Shown here: in pieces, positions 22,834 through 34,922 of the stretch | Position numbering within the stretch: the first letter of the stretch is position 1 | Layout of the letters: each line of letters begins with the position of its first letter | Source of the DNA: Schistocerca nitens | Lineage: Eukaryota > Arthropoda > Insecta > Orthoptera > Acrididae | Assembly (NCBI RefSeq): GCF_023898315.1 | Contig: NC_064615.1 | Coordinates: 736,853,450 to 736,917,449 of the forward strand | Reading direction: 5' to 3' | Length of the DNA stretch: 64,000 nt | Made by a program: the position numbers and the translations under genes | The notes under the pieces: model-generated | Database searches by the model: none | The model's input: only the letters and a program-made list of their open reading frames with translations | What the model was told of the DNA's origin: nothing

Positions 22834-23923
22834 CTGCCTAATATTGTATAGGGCCCCCACGATCTCGCAGAAGTGCCACAGCACAACGTGGCATGGACTC
22901 GACTAATGTCTGAAGAAGTGCTTGAAGGAATTGACACCATGAATCCTGCAGGGCTGTCCATTGATCAGTAAGAGTACGAAAGGGTGGAGATTTCTTCTGA
23001 ATGGCACGTTGTAAGGCATCCCACATGTGCTCAATAATGTTCGTGTCTGGGGAGTTTGGTGGCCAGCGGAAGTGTTTCAACTCATAAGAGTGTTCCTAGT
23101 GCCACTCTGTAGCAATTCTGGACGTGTGGGGCGTCGCACTGTCCTGCTGGAATTATCTAAGGCCGTCGGAACGCACAAGGGACATGAATGGATGCAGTGA
23201 CCAGACAGGATGCTTACATGCTTGTCACCTGTCAGTCGTATCTAGATGTATCAGGGATCCCATATCACTCCAACAGCACGTGTCCTACACCATTAGAGGG
23301 CTGACACGCAGGGTCCATGGATTCACGAGGTTGTCTCCATACTTGTACGCGTCTAACAGCTCGATACAATTTGAAACGAATCTCAGCTGACCAGGCAAAA
23401 TGTTTCCAGTCATCACCAGTCCAATGTCGATGTTGTGGGCCCAGGCGAGGCATACAGCTTTGTGTCGTTCAGTCATCAAGCGTACATGAGTGGGTCTTCG
23501 GCTCCAAAACCCTATATCGATGATGTTTTGTTGAATGGATTGCATGGTGACATTTGCGGAAGGGCTATACTTCTGTGACGTTGAATGATTCTCTTCAGTC
23601 GTCATTGGTCGTCATTGGTTCCGTTATTGCAGGATCTTTTTCCGCCCCCTGTGATGTCGGAGATTTGATGTTATACCAGAATCCTGATATTCATGGTGCA
23701 CTCGTGAAATGGTTGTCCGGGAAAATCCTCACTTCATAGCTACCTCGGAGATGCTTAAACTTTGAAAACCTGCCATTGTAGCAGTAGTAACCGATCTAAC
23801 AACTGTGCGAGATACTTATTGTTCTATATAGGCGTTGCTGACCGCAGCGCCATATTCTGCCAAGTTTACATATCTCTGTATTTGAATACGTATGCCTATA
23901 CCAGTTTCTTTGGCACTTCAGTG
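22834..23923 (-). mobile_element. Tc1-like transposon relic, same family as 6759-8194
   Basis: On the minus strand the 5' terminus is the inverse of ACCAGTTTCTTTGGCACTTC (ends near 23921). It matches the ends of the 6759-8194 element. The transposase is decayed. Its start is near 23775; FGSRRPTHVRL-like and DWKHFAWSAEIRFKLY blocks (first Asp region, altered) lie near 23450-23390. KHFRWPPNSPDTNIIEHMWD is near 23080-23020. The 3' terminal repeat is missing at about 22834, so one end has been lost. Confidence 0.85.
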
Positions 23924-25079
23924 CAACAAACACATAAACCCAGGACTGTGCAAAACATAGGTATCTAGTGAAAATCAACAAATTTTCTCTCTTCATGAGT
24001 CGGATGTGGTCGATTTGTCGACCCATGAACTCGAACACATGCCATTACTCTGCAGAAAAATATTGAACTGAATCCAGGATTTACCAAATAGCTTGTCTCC
24101 TCGTATCGGACCATTAGTTCCGATTTTGTTCCCATCACCAGGATTCGAAATAAAGAAACGAATAAAAATAAGAGTTTATGAAAGACAGACGCGATCCTGC
24201 GGCCAACTTTCAAAGCAATTTCGACCGTGACCTCATTAGAGGTGGAGGACAAGTTTAGAATGGAGGAGGATTGTGCAGTAATTCTGTCGTGACATTGCGT
24301 TTCCCTCAGGTAAGTTAAGGAATCCACAGAAAACCAAACGAGGAAGGTAAATCGCGTTGGAACAATACTCTTCCAGGAAACGCCAGCAGTGTCTTAATCG
24401 CTGTACCACTTTGTTCAGCACAAAATTTCTAGATATCGGTACTCTCAAATTTCGACTGGGACCGTCATCAAGAGCTGCCCAACGTACACGTTTTCAAACC
24501 TTTTCAAAACTGTCTCCATTCATCTTGCTTAATCAGTCCTATGGCACTAATACACGCTACTGTTTTTTATGTCAAAGACTATGGCAATCACTCTTAGCAT
24601 TTTTTGTCAGTATGTATACTCCTAAAGTTGAATATTTCCACCTCCCTAAATATGACAAGACAGTTAACCAATATTTTCATGCATATCTGATTAGCTGTTT
24701 ATACACCCTCTTCTTTTTAGTCATACATCTATCTTGTCAGAATACTGACAAAATTTTCCCACTTTGAATATTCCGGGTACTATGATGTACACAGTAAACA
24801 ACTTTTCATAACAAACTTAAATCTATTCCTCCTACTATATTTCTGCCATGGAACACCTGCAGAACGCTCCGGATTAAGATTAAAAGCACCAATTTTGTTA
24901 GTACACGCTATACGAACTTTTTCAAGTGCACCTTGATCCTCAAATATTTTTTTGTTAGCCCTTTCATCCAAGGTAAGACGCTCTATTCTAACATTAATTC
25001 TATACACGTATGTAACAACTTTATTAATTATTACTGAAGCATATTTATTAGAAAAAAATTGAATTCGTCAGTAATATCA
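23924..25079. other. Intergenic sequence, no recognised features
   Basis: Open frames here (for example on plus at 24357-24767) have no recognisable motif and no flanking splice context. No repeats were identified. Confidence 0.4.
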
Positions 25080-25090
25080 TAATGTTGTAG

Positions 25091-26073
25091 TTGTACATGC
25101 TTCACCCACTGTCCCTGCTGTCGAGACATCTTCGCGGGTACCGGGCGCGGTTGGGCCACCCTCTCCCCAAGGGGAGTGGCGGGTTCAGCGGCGTTCGCGG
25201 CGCACGAGGCGGAGGGTAAATGTGGAGGCTGGCCGTGTGGCATCGCCCGCTCTGCCTGTGAGTGGACATGTGGCTGCTCCTTCAGCAAGGTCCGAGCAGG
25301 CACACGGGGGAAGGGGTTTATTAGTTATTGGGAGCTCCAACGTTAGGCGGGTGATGGAGCCCCTTAGGGAAATAGCGGCAAGGTCGGGGAAGAAGGCCAG
25401 TGTTCACTCTGTCTGCTTGCCGGGTGGTCTCATCCGAGATGTGGAGGAGGCCCTACGGGCGGCGATAGAGAGCACTGGGCGCACCCGACTGCAAATTGTT
25501 GCTCATGTCGGCACCAATGACTCCTGCCGTCTGGGTTCAGAGGTCATCCTCAGTTCGTACAGGCGGTTGGCGGAATTGGTGAAGGCGGAAAGCCTCGCTC
25601 GCGCGCCGGCCGCGGTGGTCTCGCGGTTCTAGGCGCGCAGTCCGGAGCCGTGCGACTGCTACGGTCGCAGGTTCAAATCCTGCCTCGGGCATGGATGTGT
25701 GTGATGTCCTTAGGTTAGTTAGGTTTAAGTAGTTCCAAGTTCTAGGCGACTGATGACCACAGCACTTGAGTCCAATAGTGCTCAGAGCCATTTGAACCAT
25801 TTGAACCTCGCTCGCGCGGTGGAATCAGAGCTAACTATTTGTAGTATCGTTTCCAGAACCGATCGCGGTCCTCTGGTTTGGAGCCGAGTGGAAGGCTTAA
25901 ACCAGAGGCTCAGACGATTCTGCGGAGATCTGGGGTGCAAATTTCTCGACCTCCGCTGTCGGGCGGAGAAATGTAGGGTCCCCCTGAATAGGTCAGGCGT
26001 GCACTACACGCCGGAAGCGGCTACAAGGGTAGCGGAGTACGTGTGGAGTGCACATGTGGGTTTTTTAGGTTAG
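25091..26073 (+). pseudogene. LINE ORF1 with SGNH/GDSL-hydrolase domain, split by a SINE
   Basis: The N-terminal part is low-complexity and Arg/Pro-rich, truncated at its start. The SGNH domain begins at RGLLVIGSSNVRRVMEPL (GSSN is block I, with the nucleophilic Ser). It continues with SVCLPGGLIRDVEEAL and IVAHVGTNDSCRLGSEVIL, which has the block III GTND. The frame is cut at 25606 by the SINE and resumes after it at VESELTICSIVSRTDRGPLV. It ends with AEKCRVPLNRSGVHYTPEAA, whose D/H block keeps the His (GVHYTP), and FLG stop. Removing the SINE and one target duplication would restore continuity. In CR1-group elements this ORF1 type is an esterase of uncertain role in retrotransposition. Confidence 0.88.
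25606..25805 (+). repeat. tRNA-derived SINE (type A) inserted in LINE ORF1
   Basis: A full-length 200-bp copy with head, B box GGTTCAAATCC and tail CATTTGAACCATTTGAA. The 13-bp direct repeat CCTCGCTCGCGCG flanks it at 25593-25605 and 25806-25818, a clear target-site duplication. The insertion interrupts the SGNH reading frame. Confidence 0.96.
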
Positions 26074-29057
26074 AGAATTCCCTCCCTAGGCCCGACAAGA
26101 CGCCTCCTGAGACGCGGCAAGGTAGGAGTAGGCAAAATGCAACAGGGAATAACAATATTAATGTGCTAATAGTAAACTGCAGGAGCGTCTATAGAAAGGT
26201 CCCAGAACTGCTCTCATACATCTCCGCAAAATCGTCTGAGCCTCTGGTCTAAGCCTTCCACTCGGCTCCAAACCAGAGGACCGCGATCGGTTCTGGAAAC
26301 GATACTACAAATAGTTAGCTCTGATTCCACCGCGCGAGCGAGGTTCAAATGGTTCAAATGGCTCTGAGCACTATTGGACTCAACTGCTGTGGTCATCAGT
26401 CCCCTAGAACTTAGAACTACTTAAACCTAGGGACAGAAAGTTGGCTGAAACCAGATGTAAACAGTAATGAAATCCTAAACTCAGATTGGAATATATACCG
26501 CAGAGACAGGCTGGACAGTGAAGGGGGAGGCGTGTTTATAGCGATAAGAAGTGCAATAGTATCGAAGGAAATTGACAGAGATCCGAAATGTGAAATGATT
26601 TGGGTGAAGGTCACGGTTAAAGCAGGCTCAGACATGGTAATTGGATGTCTCTATAGGCCCCCTGGCTCAGCAGCTGTTGTGGCTGAGCACCTGAAGGATA
26701 ATTTGTAAAATATTTCGAGTAGATTTCCCCACCATGTTATAGTTCTGGGTGGAGATTTTAATTTGCCGGATATAGACTGGGAGGCTCAAACGTTCATAAC
26801 GGGTGGCAAGGACAAAGAATCCAGTGAAATTTTTTTAAGTGCTTTATCTGAAAACTACCTTGAGCAGTTAAACAGAGAACCGACTCGTGGCGATAACATA
26901 TTAGACCTTCTGGTGACAAACAGACCCGAACTATATGAATCAGTTAACGCAGCACAGGGAATCAGCGACCATAAAGCGGTTACGGCATCGATGATTTCAG
27001 CCGTAAATAGAAATATTTAAAAAGGTAGGAAGATTTTTCTGTTTAGCAAAAGTGACAAAAAGCAGATTACAGAGTACCTGACGGCTCAACACAAAAGTTT
27101 TGTCTCAAGTATAGGTAGTGTTGAGGATCAGTGGACAAAGTTCAAAACCATCGTACAATATGCGTTAGATGAGTATGTGCCAAGCAAGATCGTGAGAGAT
27201 GGAAAAGAGTCACCGTGGTACAACAACCGAGTTAGAAAACTGCTGCGGAAGCAAAGGGAACTTCACAGCAAACATAAACATAGCCTAAGCCTTGCAGACA
27301 AACAAAAATTACGCGAGGCGAAATGTAGTGTGAGGAGGGCTATGCGAGAGGCGTTCAGTGACTTCGAAAGTAAACTTCTATGTACTGACTTGGCACAAAA
27401 TCCTAAGAAATTTTGGTCTTATGTCAAAGCGGTAGGTGGATCAAAACAAAATGTCCAGACACTCTGTGACCAAACTGGTACTGAAACAGACGATGACAGA
27501 CTAAAGGCCGAAATACTAAATGTCTATTTCCAAAGCTGTTTCACAAAGAAAGAGTGCACTGTAGTTCCTTCTCTAGATTGTCGCACAGATGACAAAATGG
27601 TAGATATCGAAATAGACGACAGAGAGCTAGAGAAACAATTAAAATCGCTCAAAAGGGGAAAGGCCGCTGGACCTGATGGGATACCAGTTCGATTTTACAC
27701 AGAGTACGCGAAGGAACTTGCCCCCCTTCTTGCAGCGGTGTACCGTAGGTCTCTAGAAGAGCGTAGCGTTCCAAAGGATTGGAAAAGGGCACAGGTCATC
27801 CCCGTTTTCAAGAAGGGACGTCGAACAGATGTGCAGAACTATAGACCTATATCTCTAACGTCGATCAGTTGTAGAATTTTGGAACACATATTATGTTCGA
27901 GTATAATGACTTTTCTGGAGACTAGAAATCTACTCTGTAGGAATCAGCATGGGTTTCGAAAAAGACGGTCGTGCGAAACCCATCTCGCGCTATTCGTCCA
28001 CGAGGCTCAGAGGGCCATTGACACGGGTTCACAGGTAGATGCTGTGTTTCTTGACTTCCGCAAGGCGTTCGATACAGTTCCCCACAGTCGGTTAATGAAC
28101 AAAGTAAGAGCATATGGACTGTCAGACCATTTTTGTGATTGGATTGAAGAGTTCCTAGATAACAGAACGCAGCATGTCATTCTCAATGGAGAGAAGTCTT
28201 CCGAAGTAAGAGTGATTTGAGGTGTGCCGCAGGGTAGTGTCATAGGACCGTTGCTATTCACAATATACATAAATGACCTTGTGGATGACATCGGAAGTTC
28301 ACTGAGGCTTTTTCCAGATGATGCTGTGGTGTATCGAGAGGTTGTAACAATGGAAAATTGTACTGAAATGCAGGAGGATCTGTAGCGAATTGACGCATGG
28401 TGCAGGGAATGGCAATTGAATCTCAATGTAGACAAGTGTAATGTGCTGCGAATACATAGAAAGATAGATTTATCATTTAGCTACAAAATAGCAGGTCAGC
28501 AACTGGAAGCAGTTAATTCCATAAATTATCTGGGAGTACGCATTAGGAGTGATTTAAAATGGAATGATCATATAAAGTTGATCGTCGGTAAAGCAGATGC
28601 CAGACTGAGATTCATTGGAATAATCCTAAGGAAATGCAATCCGAAAACAAAGGAAGTAGGTTACAGTACGCTTGTTCGCCCACTGCCTGAATACTGCTCA
28701 GCAGTGTGGGATCCGTACCAGATAGGGTTGATAGAAGAGATAGAGAAGATCCAACGGAGAGCAGCGCGCTTCGTTACAGGATCATTTAGTAATCGCGAAA
28801 GCGTTACGGAGATGATAGATAAACTCCAGTGGAAGACTCTGCGGGAGAGACGCTCAGTAGCTCGGTACGGGCTTTTGTTAAAGTTTCGAGAACATACCTT
28901 CACCGAAGAGTCAAGCAGTATATTGCTCCCTCCTACGTATATCTCGTGAAGAGACCATGAGGATAAAATCAGAGAGAGTAGAGCCCACACAGAAGCATAC
29001 CGACAATCCTTCTTTCCTCGAAAGATACGAGACTGGAATAGAAGGGAGAACCGATAG
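26043..29057 (+). pseudogene. LINE ORF2: APE endonuclease and reverse transcriptase, inactivated
   Basis: The frame starts around 26043. The endonuclease begins NVLIVNCRSVYRKVPELLSY and is interrupted at 26220-26428 by an inverted duplication. It resumes at GTESWLKPDVNSNEILN, then GCLYRPPGS, VLGGDFNLPDIDW and ISDHKAVTA (the SDH block). The RT has KAAGPDGIPVRFYTEYA, NYRPISLTSISCRILEHIL, QHGFRKRRSCETHLAL, VFLDFRKAFDTVPHS (first Asp), GVPQGSVIGPLLFTIYINDL and LFPDDAVVY (the FADD box with Ala changed to Pro). All of this stays in one frame from 26432 to 29057. In-frame stops lie at 26706, 27018, 28218, 28383 and 28947. Confidence 0.93.
26220..26428 (-). repeat. 209-bp inverted duplication of the LINE/SINE junction
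   Basis: This segment is the reverse complement of 25721-25929, with few mismatches and the same 209-bp length. It carries the SINE 3' body, the right target duplication and about 110 bp of ORF1. It sits in the endonuclease coding sequence of the same LINE. The two arms are separated by 290 bp. Confidence 0.93.
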
Positions 29058-29131
29058 AGGTATTCAGGGTACCCTCCGCCACACACCGTCAGGTGGCTTG
29101 CGGAGTATGGATGTAGATGTAGATGTAGATG

Positions 29132-32100
29132 CATATTAGGTGATCTTTGTGGTTTGTAAATGGCAAAAATACTGCATCATTGAACAAGGTACAGTGAAGA
29201 CTTGCCAAAACCTTGTGTAGAAATACATTTTACGTTGTATAAATGAACACAAAAACTGCACAACATTAACATCAACAAGATGATGCACCCATTTGTGAGA
29301 ACACTGTGCAACATCCACAACTAACTCAAGCAGACGACACACTAGAAGTGTTGGTGCGAAGAGACAGCTTTAGATAGAGCTGCATGCGGTTTCTACACAG
29401 TAAACAATGAAGAAACAGTCGTCGACCTAATATGAATTGTGCGACAATTTCTTGGAATAGACGATGTGTAATTATTTTTGATATTTAGGAGACTGTAGTG
29501 ACTGTCAACACAGGACATTAAAAACAGTTTCAAAACCAATTAATATCCTGAATTGCAATAGAAACATTGCAGAAGACGAGAACTTTTTGTTGACAGTTGT
29601 AAGGTGTCAGGCACATCCAACACCTTCCATGAAAACCCTGACATGATAAGCAAATGCGGCAGTATGTCACATAGCTCCGAATAAATCCTGACATTAAATT
29701 AACCAAAGTAATACGATCAACGAGTGAGCAAATGGAATACCACAGACTAACACAAGAACGCCTAAATACATGTCATACCTTCCCACCGTGAAACAGACAC
29801 AGTTCCGAGGGGAGAAACGAGAACAGAAGCCGAGAGCAGAGCCGTGTTAAGCTAGTAGGCCCTACGATAAAGGACGGACACCCACATCGCCAGCCGACCG
29901 CCAAAACCAACCCTCAGCCGATGTTAAAAGATAGAGCCCTCCAGAAGAACAGTATAGATCTTATGATAACACTAAAAGGGCCACACCAGCTGCAAGTTTT
30001 AACGTGAGACTTTTTCGCGTCTGTGTTACGTTGCAAACGTTAACAACATTGCCCCACCACGAAAAGCATAACGTTTCTCATTGGCTAGACAGAATTTTTG
30101 TAGACGGAGCTTAAGGTTAACATTGAGTACCTCATTGGTCAGTTGAAAACACAGCCAGATACCTTTTTTTAAACCAACTTCGGTAAATTGTAGTAAGGAG
30201 AAGTTAGAAGACAGAGTTGCTTCCGAGACGGCGAGCTGTATGGAGCTGCGCCGCCCGCCGCCTCCTGACGCTGCCTAACCAACGACAAGGTAATGAACGC
30301 ACCCGATGCCGCATAACAGCGCATAAAGCTTCACTAAGAAATGCCGAAGTCTCATCTGTTACACCCCCTTTTTGCGTAATACTAGTGTCGATCGTCAATT
30401 AAAGCTCATGGTATTCACATTTGCTATGTGAAGTAAAAATCTGAAACGCGATGATTTTTCTGTTATATAGTTATTGAGAAGCCACATCAGCCACTGTAAT
30501 TTACGACAAGTTAAATAAGTAATTAAAGATAATTGAGGGTCACTGTAGACCATTTCGATAGTTTTCTCTTTTGTGAAACTTATTTAAACCTAGATTATAG
30601 ATGTGATATGGCATAGGTCATCCTTCGATGCATTGTTGAACTTGGAAACCCATTCAGGGAATATTTGTTCACATTTTTGTTGAACGCAGTTGGTTTTTAT
30701 CATCCTGTATAAAAATATTTCCTTTTATCAGTAGTGCAATTTATAAACAATGTTTTGTGAGTAGAATAAAATTTCCAATGGTAAACTTAACTGCTTTTTC
30801 GACGTTATTTTACCAGCTAACTAACAATAGGAAAGCCTTGAACCCCTTCCACTAAATTTAGTTAGTATTAATATTCTTTTACAGGGAATGCAGTGGAGCT
30901 GACGCTGAAATCATTAAGTATTTGATTATATCATCGCTAGTCTCACTGAACTCTTCTGAACTCTACATGTCATGTGTGGTGTGGCATCTCCTTACCAGCA
31001 ACAGGTCCCGGGTTCAAACTAGTCAATTCCCTAAAAAACACGCTCAGAGCGTCGTTGCGCGAAAGTGGTAGGGAGACACGACTTAGAACAAACAGACACC
31101 ACGCAGAATGTTAGACAGTCTAATAACATTTGGTAGATGTTGTTTTAAAGATAACTCAATACTGAAACTTACGTCGTATGTCATCAGTTGTTGCTATTGC
31201 GGACATAGCTTCAACAAAAAATAGGTGACTCTGAAGGTGCTGGAATTTCAATGCTCCCACACGGCGCAGTCACGGATAACCTACACTAAAGAAACAATAG
31301 AGTAAGGAGAGCTTGTGTGTTAACTCGTCCAAAGTAACGCTAAGCCAATAAACTTCTTCTACATCCACAACAGGATGGTTGATTAAATACGTGAATAACT
31401 GAACCTATTGAACTTCAACTTAGACTAAGTTTAATAAATTTTACTATTTTACTGGCATTATTTTATTTATTGTTTAATTTGCAATGGATATGTAGGTAAG
31501 TATGTCTAACATGCAGCTTCTTTTCATGAAAGAGGGCAGAGCAAACCATTAGAAAAATTTAAAGGCTGCTTATATTATTCTGTAATATATGTTATTAGTA
31601 CACGGTTTTAGGGCTGGGTTAGTCTCTGTTACAGTATATGTAATTATAAGAACAAAATATGAACAAGAATAGAAGTAGTAAATAAGGCGCTTCGAGAAGC
31701 TTCTAAATGAACTTAATACGTGTGCTTATCACGTTCTCGTAACGCATAAAACGTTGGAATGCACCCGCTGTAGATAAATTAAGAATAATATTTATAAAAA
31801 CGCAGTCACTAACGCTCATACAAAGGAAAAGGAAACTGCGCAAGAAAGAAGAAAGAAAAATTGTTTTGTTGCATTACTAGATTCAAGTAGTGCAGCACTG
31901 AAGAGAACTGAAACGTGACCCACAGTCAAGAACAAACGAAGATATAAATAGGAGAACTGATAACCTATAATACAGTACGAATAAGTAAGCGAACTTACAA
32001 ATCACAGCAGTGATACCGATAATACAGCAGGAATAAGTAAGCGAGCTTACAAATAAGGGAAACGGTGATCAGAGGAAGATAATGGGAAAAGCAACAGACG

Positions 32101-33960
32101 AATTGCATATGAACAGAGGAGTAGCAGACTTACCATTGTAAAGCTATATTCTTGATGTCTGTTATTAAATTTCATTAGGACATTATTACCTTTCCGATGG
32201 TGAAGAAGTATTTACAAACTAAAATAAAATTTCCCAGACGCATGAAGATACTGCTATAGTCTGTTTTTTTTTTTCATTCTTTCTTTTCTTGTCTTTTCAC
32301 ATCAATGATTTGCGACAGGGTAATTTTTATGTTTATTTTTAGACATGTTTTGTAACTGCCATGTACATGGCACTGTTATTTTTCATTTTCTCATATTGAG
32401 TGCTTGCCTATTTATTAATGTGTTGTTAAAATACTTCAGCGTGCATAAAATTGTATGTTAATGTAACTAACGTAAATTTTACGAGAGACACGAGTTTTGA
32501 AATGTGACCCACAGCTCGCTGCGTATAACGGTAACAGAAGAATCTCGAGAGAAGTGGAGTGACTTTTTGTCGGACGTGGGCGAGGAAGTAGCGTGTGTAT
32601 AGCATAGCTTTGCACTGTGTTTCCGATGTGTAACGGAGACTGTTTTCGATAAGTATCACGACTTGTAGAGTAAAAATATAAATATATTATTTCAAGGTTT
32701 TCAATGACATTCGTTGTATTTCGTCATCTAAATGTCATTGCCAACAGGTGAAAATCTATGCTAAACACGAGAGGCGTCTTAACCGCCTTGCTCATCCGAG
32801 CACGCTTTCCATCCCACCCAAAATCCCAGCCTATTTCACACTACAAGCGCAGCATAGCCCACTCATGAACACTCCGCCCTCGCCTTTTCGTATTCCCCCC
32901 TAGTGTGCATCCGCACTGAAAGAATAGAGCTTTGTTCGTCGCACCTTGTATTGTGAATCCTGTCGTCTCACGAAGAAATCTGAAAATTTAGGTGTTCGGA
33001 CACTGGAGTAACGAGTTTGCTGAGTGGAATATTTTCAGAGCGGACTATGAACTTGAACGGCGCAATGACCAAAGTTCTTCCCGTTATAAACTATCATATC
33101 AGAAAATAATAATGTGAAAGCAGTAAAATCGGAGAGTAAAGAGAGAGGTTTACCAAGCTGACTTTGAAGTTAAGGTACAAATATGTGTCTTCTCATGGAC
33201 TAATATTTCTCAAAGTCATTCCAAAGCTACCATGTGCGACCATGGAGTAGCGTGTTTACGAAGTGGACTTTCTTTGACGCTGAGCGCGTGTTGTGAACTA
33301 CAAATAATATTATAGGTCACGTTTGGTATACATTGCTGATTATAGATCCTTCGGTAAACTAGGAGACTGAAACCAACTCATTTACTGCTACCTTCACATA
33401 CAAGTACCCACTTTCAAGAGGACAATTTTAGCGGTAATTCTGAATAACACTTGTTGCTTTTTGGCCTCCACAGTGGGATGACGACGCGCCATTTCCCCAC
33501 AGTTATTTCTTCTAAGGACATTATCACTGATATGAATATTTCTTCCAATAAATTTGTTTCAAAAAGACTTATTAATCCAACAGAAAATTCAGAAATTTAT
33601 GCCAGTTGCAGCATGTGTAACATATCATGAATTAAGAATGCCTAAAAGCAGTTGGTTGATTTTTGTCTTTGTTATGTTCGTAATTGTCAGAACCAGCTTT
33701 GTATGAAAGATAATTTTGGGAAACTTCACCGGAAATGTCGAAAATTAAAATCAGTTGTGAAAGATCATTACCTCAGAACAGCTCGCAGATTGATTTATGT
33801 GTGTTTGTGCGTGTGTGTAAGTGAGGAAAAGAAATAAAAGAAAACTTTGCATTCAGTATTACAGTTTAGCTGTCACATGCTTGCAAAAAAAAAGGAAACA
33901 GCGTGAGGATTATAGACCTACATATACAATATATTAACACCTATGTAATGTATAAAGAGA
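29132..33960. other. Intergenic sequence, mostly unassigned
   Basis: The sequence is AT-rich, with a GC-richer stretch at about 29780-30340. A possible tRNA-like B box (GGTTCAAAC, 31010) has no clear SINE body. A 37-bp direct repeat occurs at 31966-32002 and 32018-32054. No coding homology was found. Confidence 0.4.
32770..32940 (-). repeat. Possible tRNA-derived SINE relic
   Basis: Read on the minus strand, GGATGAGCAAGGCGGTTAAG resembles a tRNA A box followed by the D-loop region. No intact B box was found on the expected spacing. Weak call. Confidence 0.3.
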
Positions 33961-33969
33961 GAACGTAGA

Positions 33970-34255
33970 AACCACAAATGTCGAAAAGTTCTTGAGTTCT
34001 TGATCTATTTATTTCAAACTTTCACATGACACTAACATTCCGACGGACATAGGCAGACAGGCGTTGTTACCACAAATGTCGAACAGTTCTTGACTGATTT
34101 ACTTCCAACTTTTACACGATATTCTAATGAACATTTGGACGAACATAGGCTATAGATATAGCCCAAACATTTCAAAAATATTTTGACAGCTTCACTTCAA
34201 ATTTTTACACGATACTCCACTGAAAATTCGGAGATAGATGGATGCAAGGAGGGGG
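33970..34255. repeat. Degenerate tandem repeat, about 3 units of 90-100 bp
   Basis: Three diverged units each read roughly AAATGTCGAA-AGTTCTTGA, then TTTACTTC-AA-TTTTACACGA, then a CGGA-ATAG segment. They start near 33970, 34069 and 34160. A purine-rich stretch of GGAGG and GAGAGA runs follows at 34232-34370. Confidence 0.6.
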
Positions 34256-34599
34256 GCAGGAGCAGATGGACAGAGAGAGGGTGGGAGGAGTTTATGCGCA
34301 GAGATATGGGGTAGGAGGAGAGAGAGAAAGAGGGGCTCGAGAAGACGGGCACACAGATAGGGGGTGGCCAAGGAATTTAGTATTTATATGCAGTTTCACT
34401 ATATACTTAGCAACTGCGTAGCATCACAGGGTTCGCTAATCTCTGTAGATAAAAGTGAATCTTCTGACTGACTGTTTCATGATCGGTCAGCCCCAACCGC
34501 TAAAGTTATACACTTGAAATGTGGAGACAGTGTTGATCTTGTACTGTAGATATCGTTTAGTAAGGAATTGTTCGAAATTCCACTCGTAAGGGGTGAATC

Positions 34600-34920
34600 A
34601 GGGGATGAAAGGTTTTCTGGAAGCATGTCACTATTAAGGCATCTCTGAAGCTAGAACTACGAAAATTTTTATTTGGTTTACCGGGCAGCTACATAAAATA
34701 CGTGTTTTGTCATTTCTGGAAATTAAACCACTAAGGGATAAAATTATGGCTAAAAGGTCTTTTTTAAATAAAACTTTATTAAAGTACCACTAAAGCATAT
34801 TAAATCTATATCTATGAAAATTGGTAGGCCTATTTGACATCTCGGTTAGAAATTAAAAAATACGTGTTTCAGAGTTTTTGGAAACTTAGCCCTTAAAGGG
34901 GTGAAATAGGGCATGTGGAT
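34600..34920. repeat. Diverged repeat units abutting the Mutator-like element
   Basis: Two diverged units of about 150 bp share AAAATACGTGTTT, a TTTTGGAAA-TTA-CC block and an AAGGGGTGAA-like end (34690-34760 and 34855-34920). The second ends at the left terminus of the Mutator-like element. Confidence 0.4.
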
Positions 34921-34922
34921 TT

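Larger units (their letters stand above)
25080..29125 (+). mobile_element. CR1-type non-LTR retrotransposon, 5'-truncated and rearranged
   Basis: It holds, in order, an SGNH-hydrolase ORF1 (to 26073), an endonuclease plus reverse-transcriptase ORF2 (about 26043-29057), a short 3' UTR and a 3' tail of GGATGTAGATGTAGATGTAG units at 29107-29131. An esterase-like ORF1 together with an APE endonuclease and an RT of this type is the CR1/L2-group plan. Two rearrangements are visible: a SINE at 25606-25805 and an inverted duplication at 26220-26428. The 5' end is uncertain. ORF1 is open from about 25091 without an upstream Met, which indicates truncation. Confidence 0.92.

Noticed and set aside
25222-25632. 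SGNH-hydrolase open frame as a host esterase gene
   Set aside because: It is followed by endonuclease and reverse transcriptase in LINE order and ends in a GATGTA-type tail, so it belongs to the retrotransposon.
31966-32054. 37-bp direct repeat spaced by 52 bp, checked as a possible CRISPR or satellite
   Set aside because: Only two units, imperfect, in eukaryotic sequence. A small local duplication.
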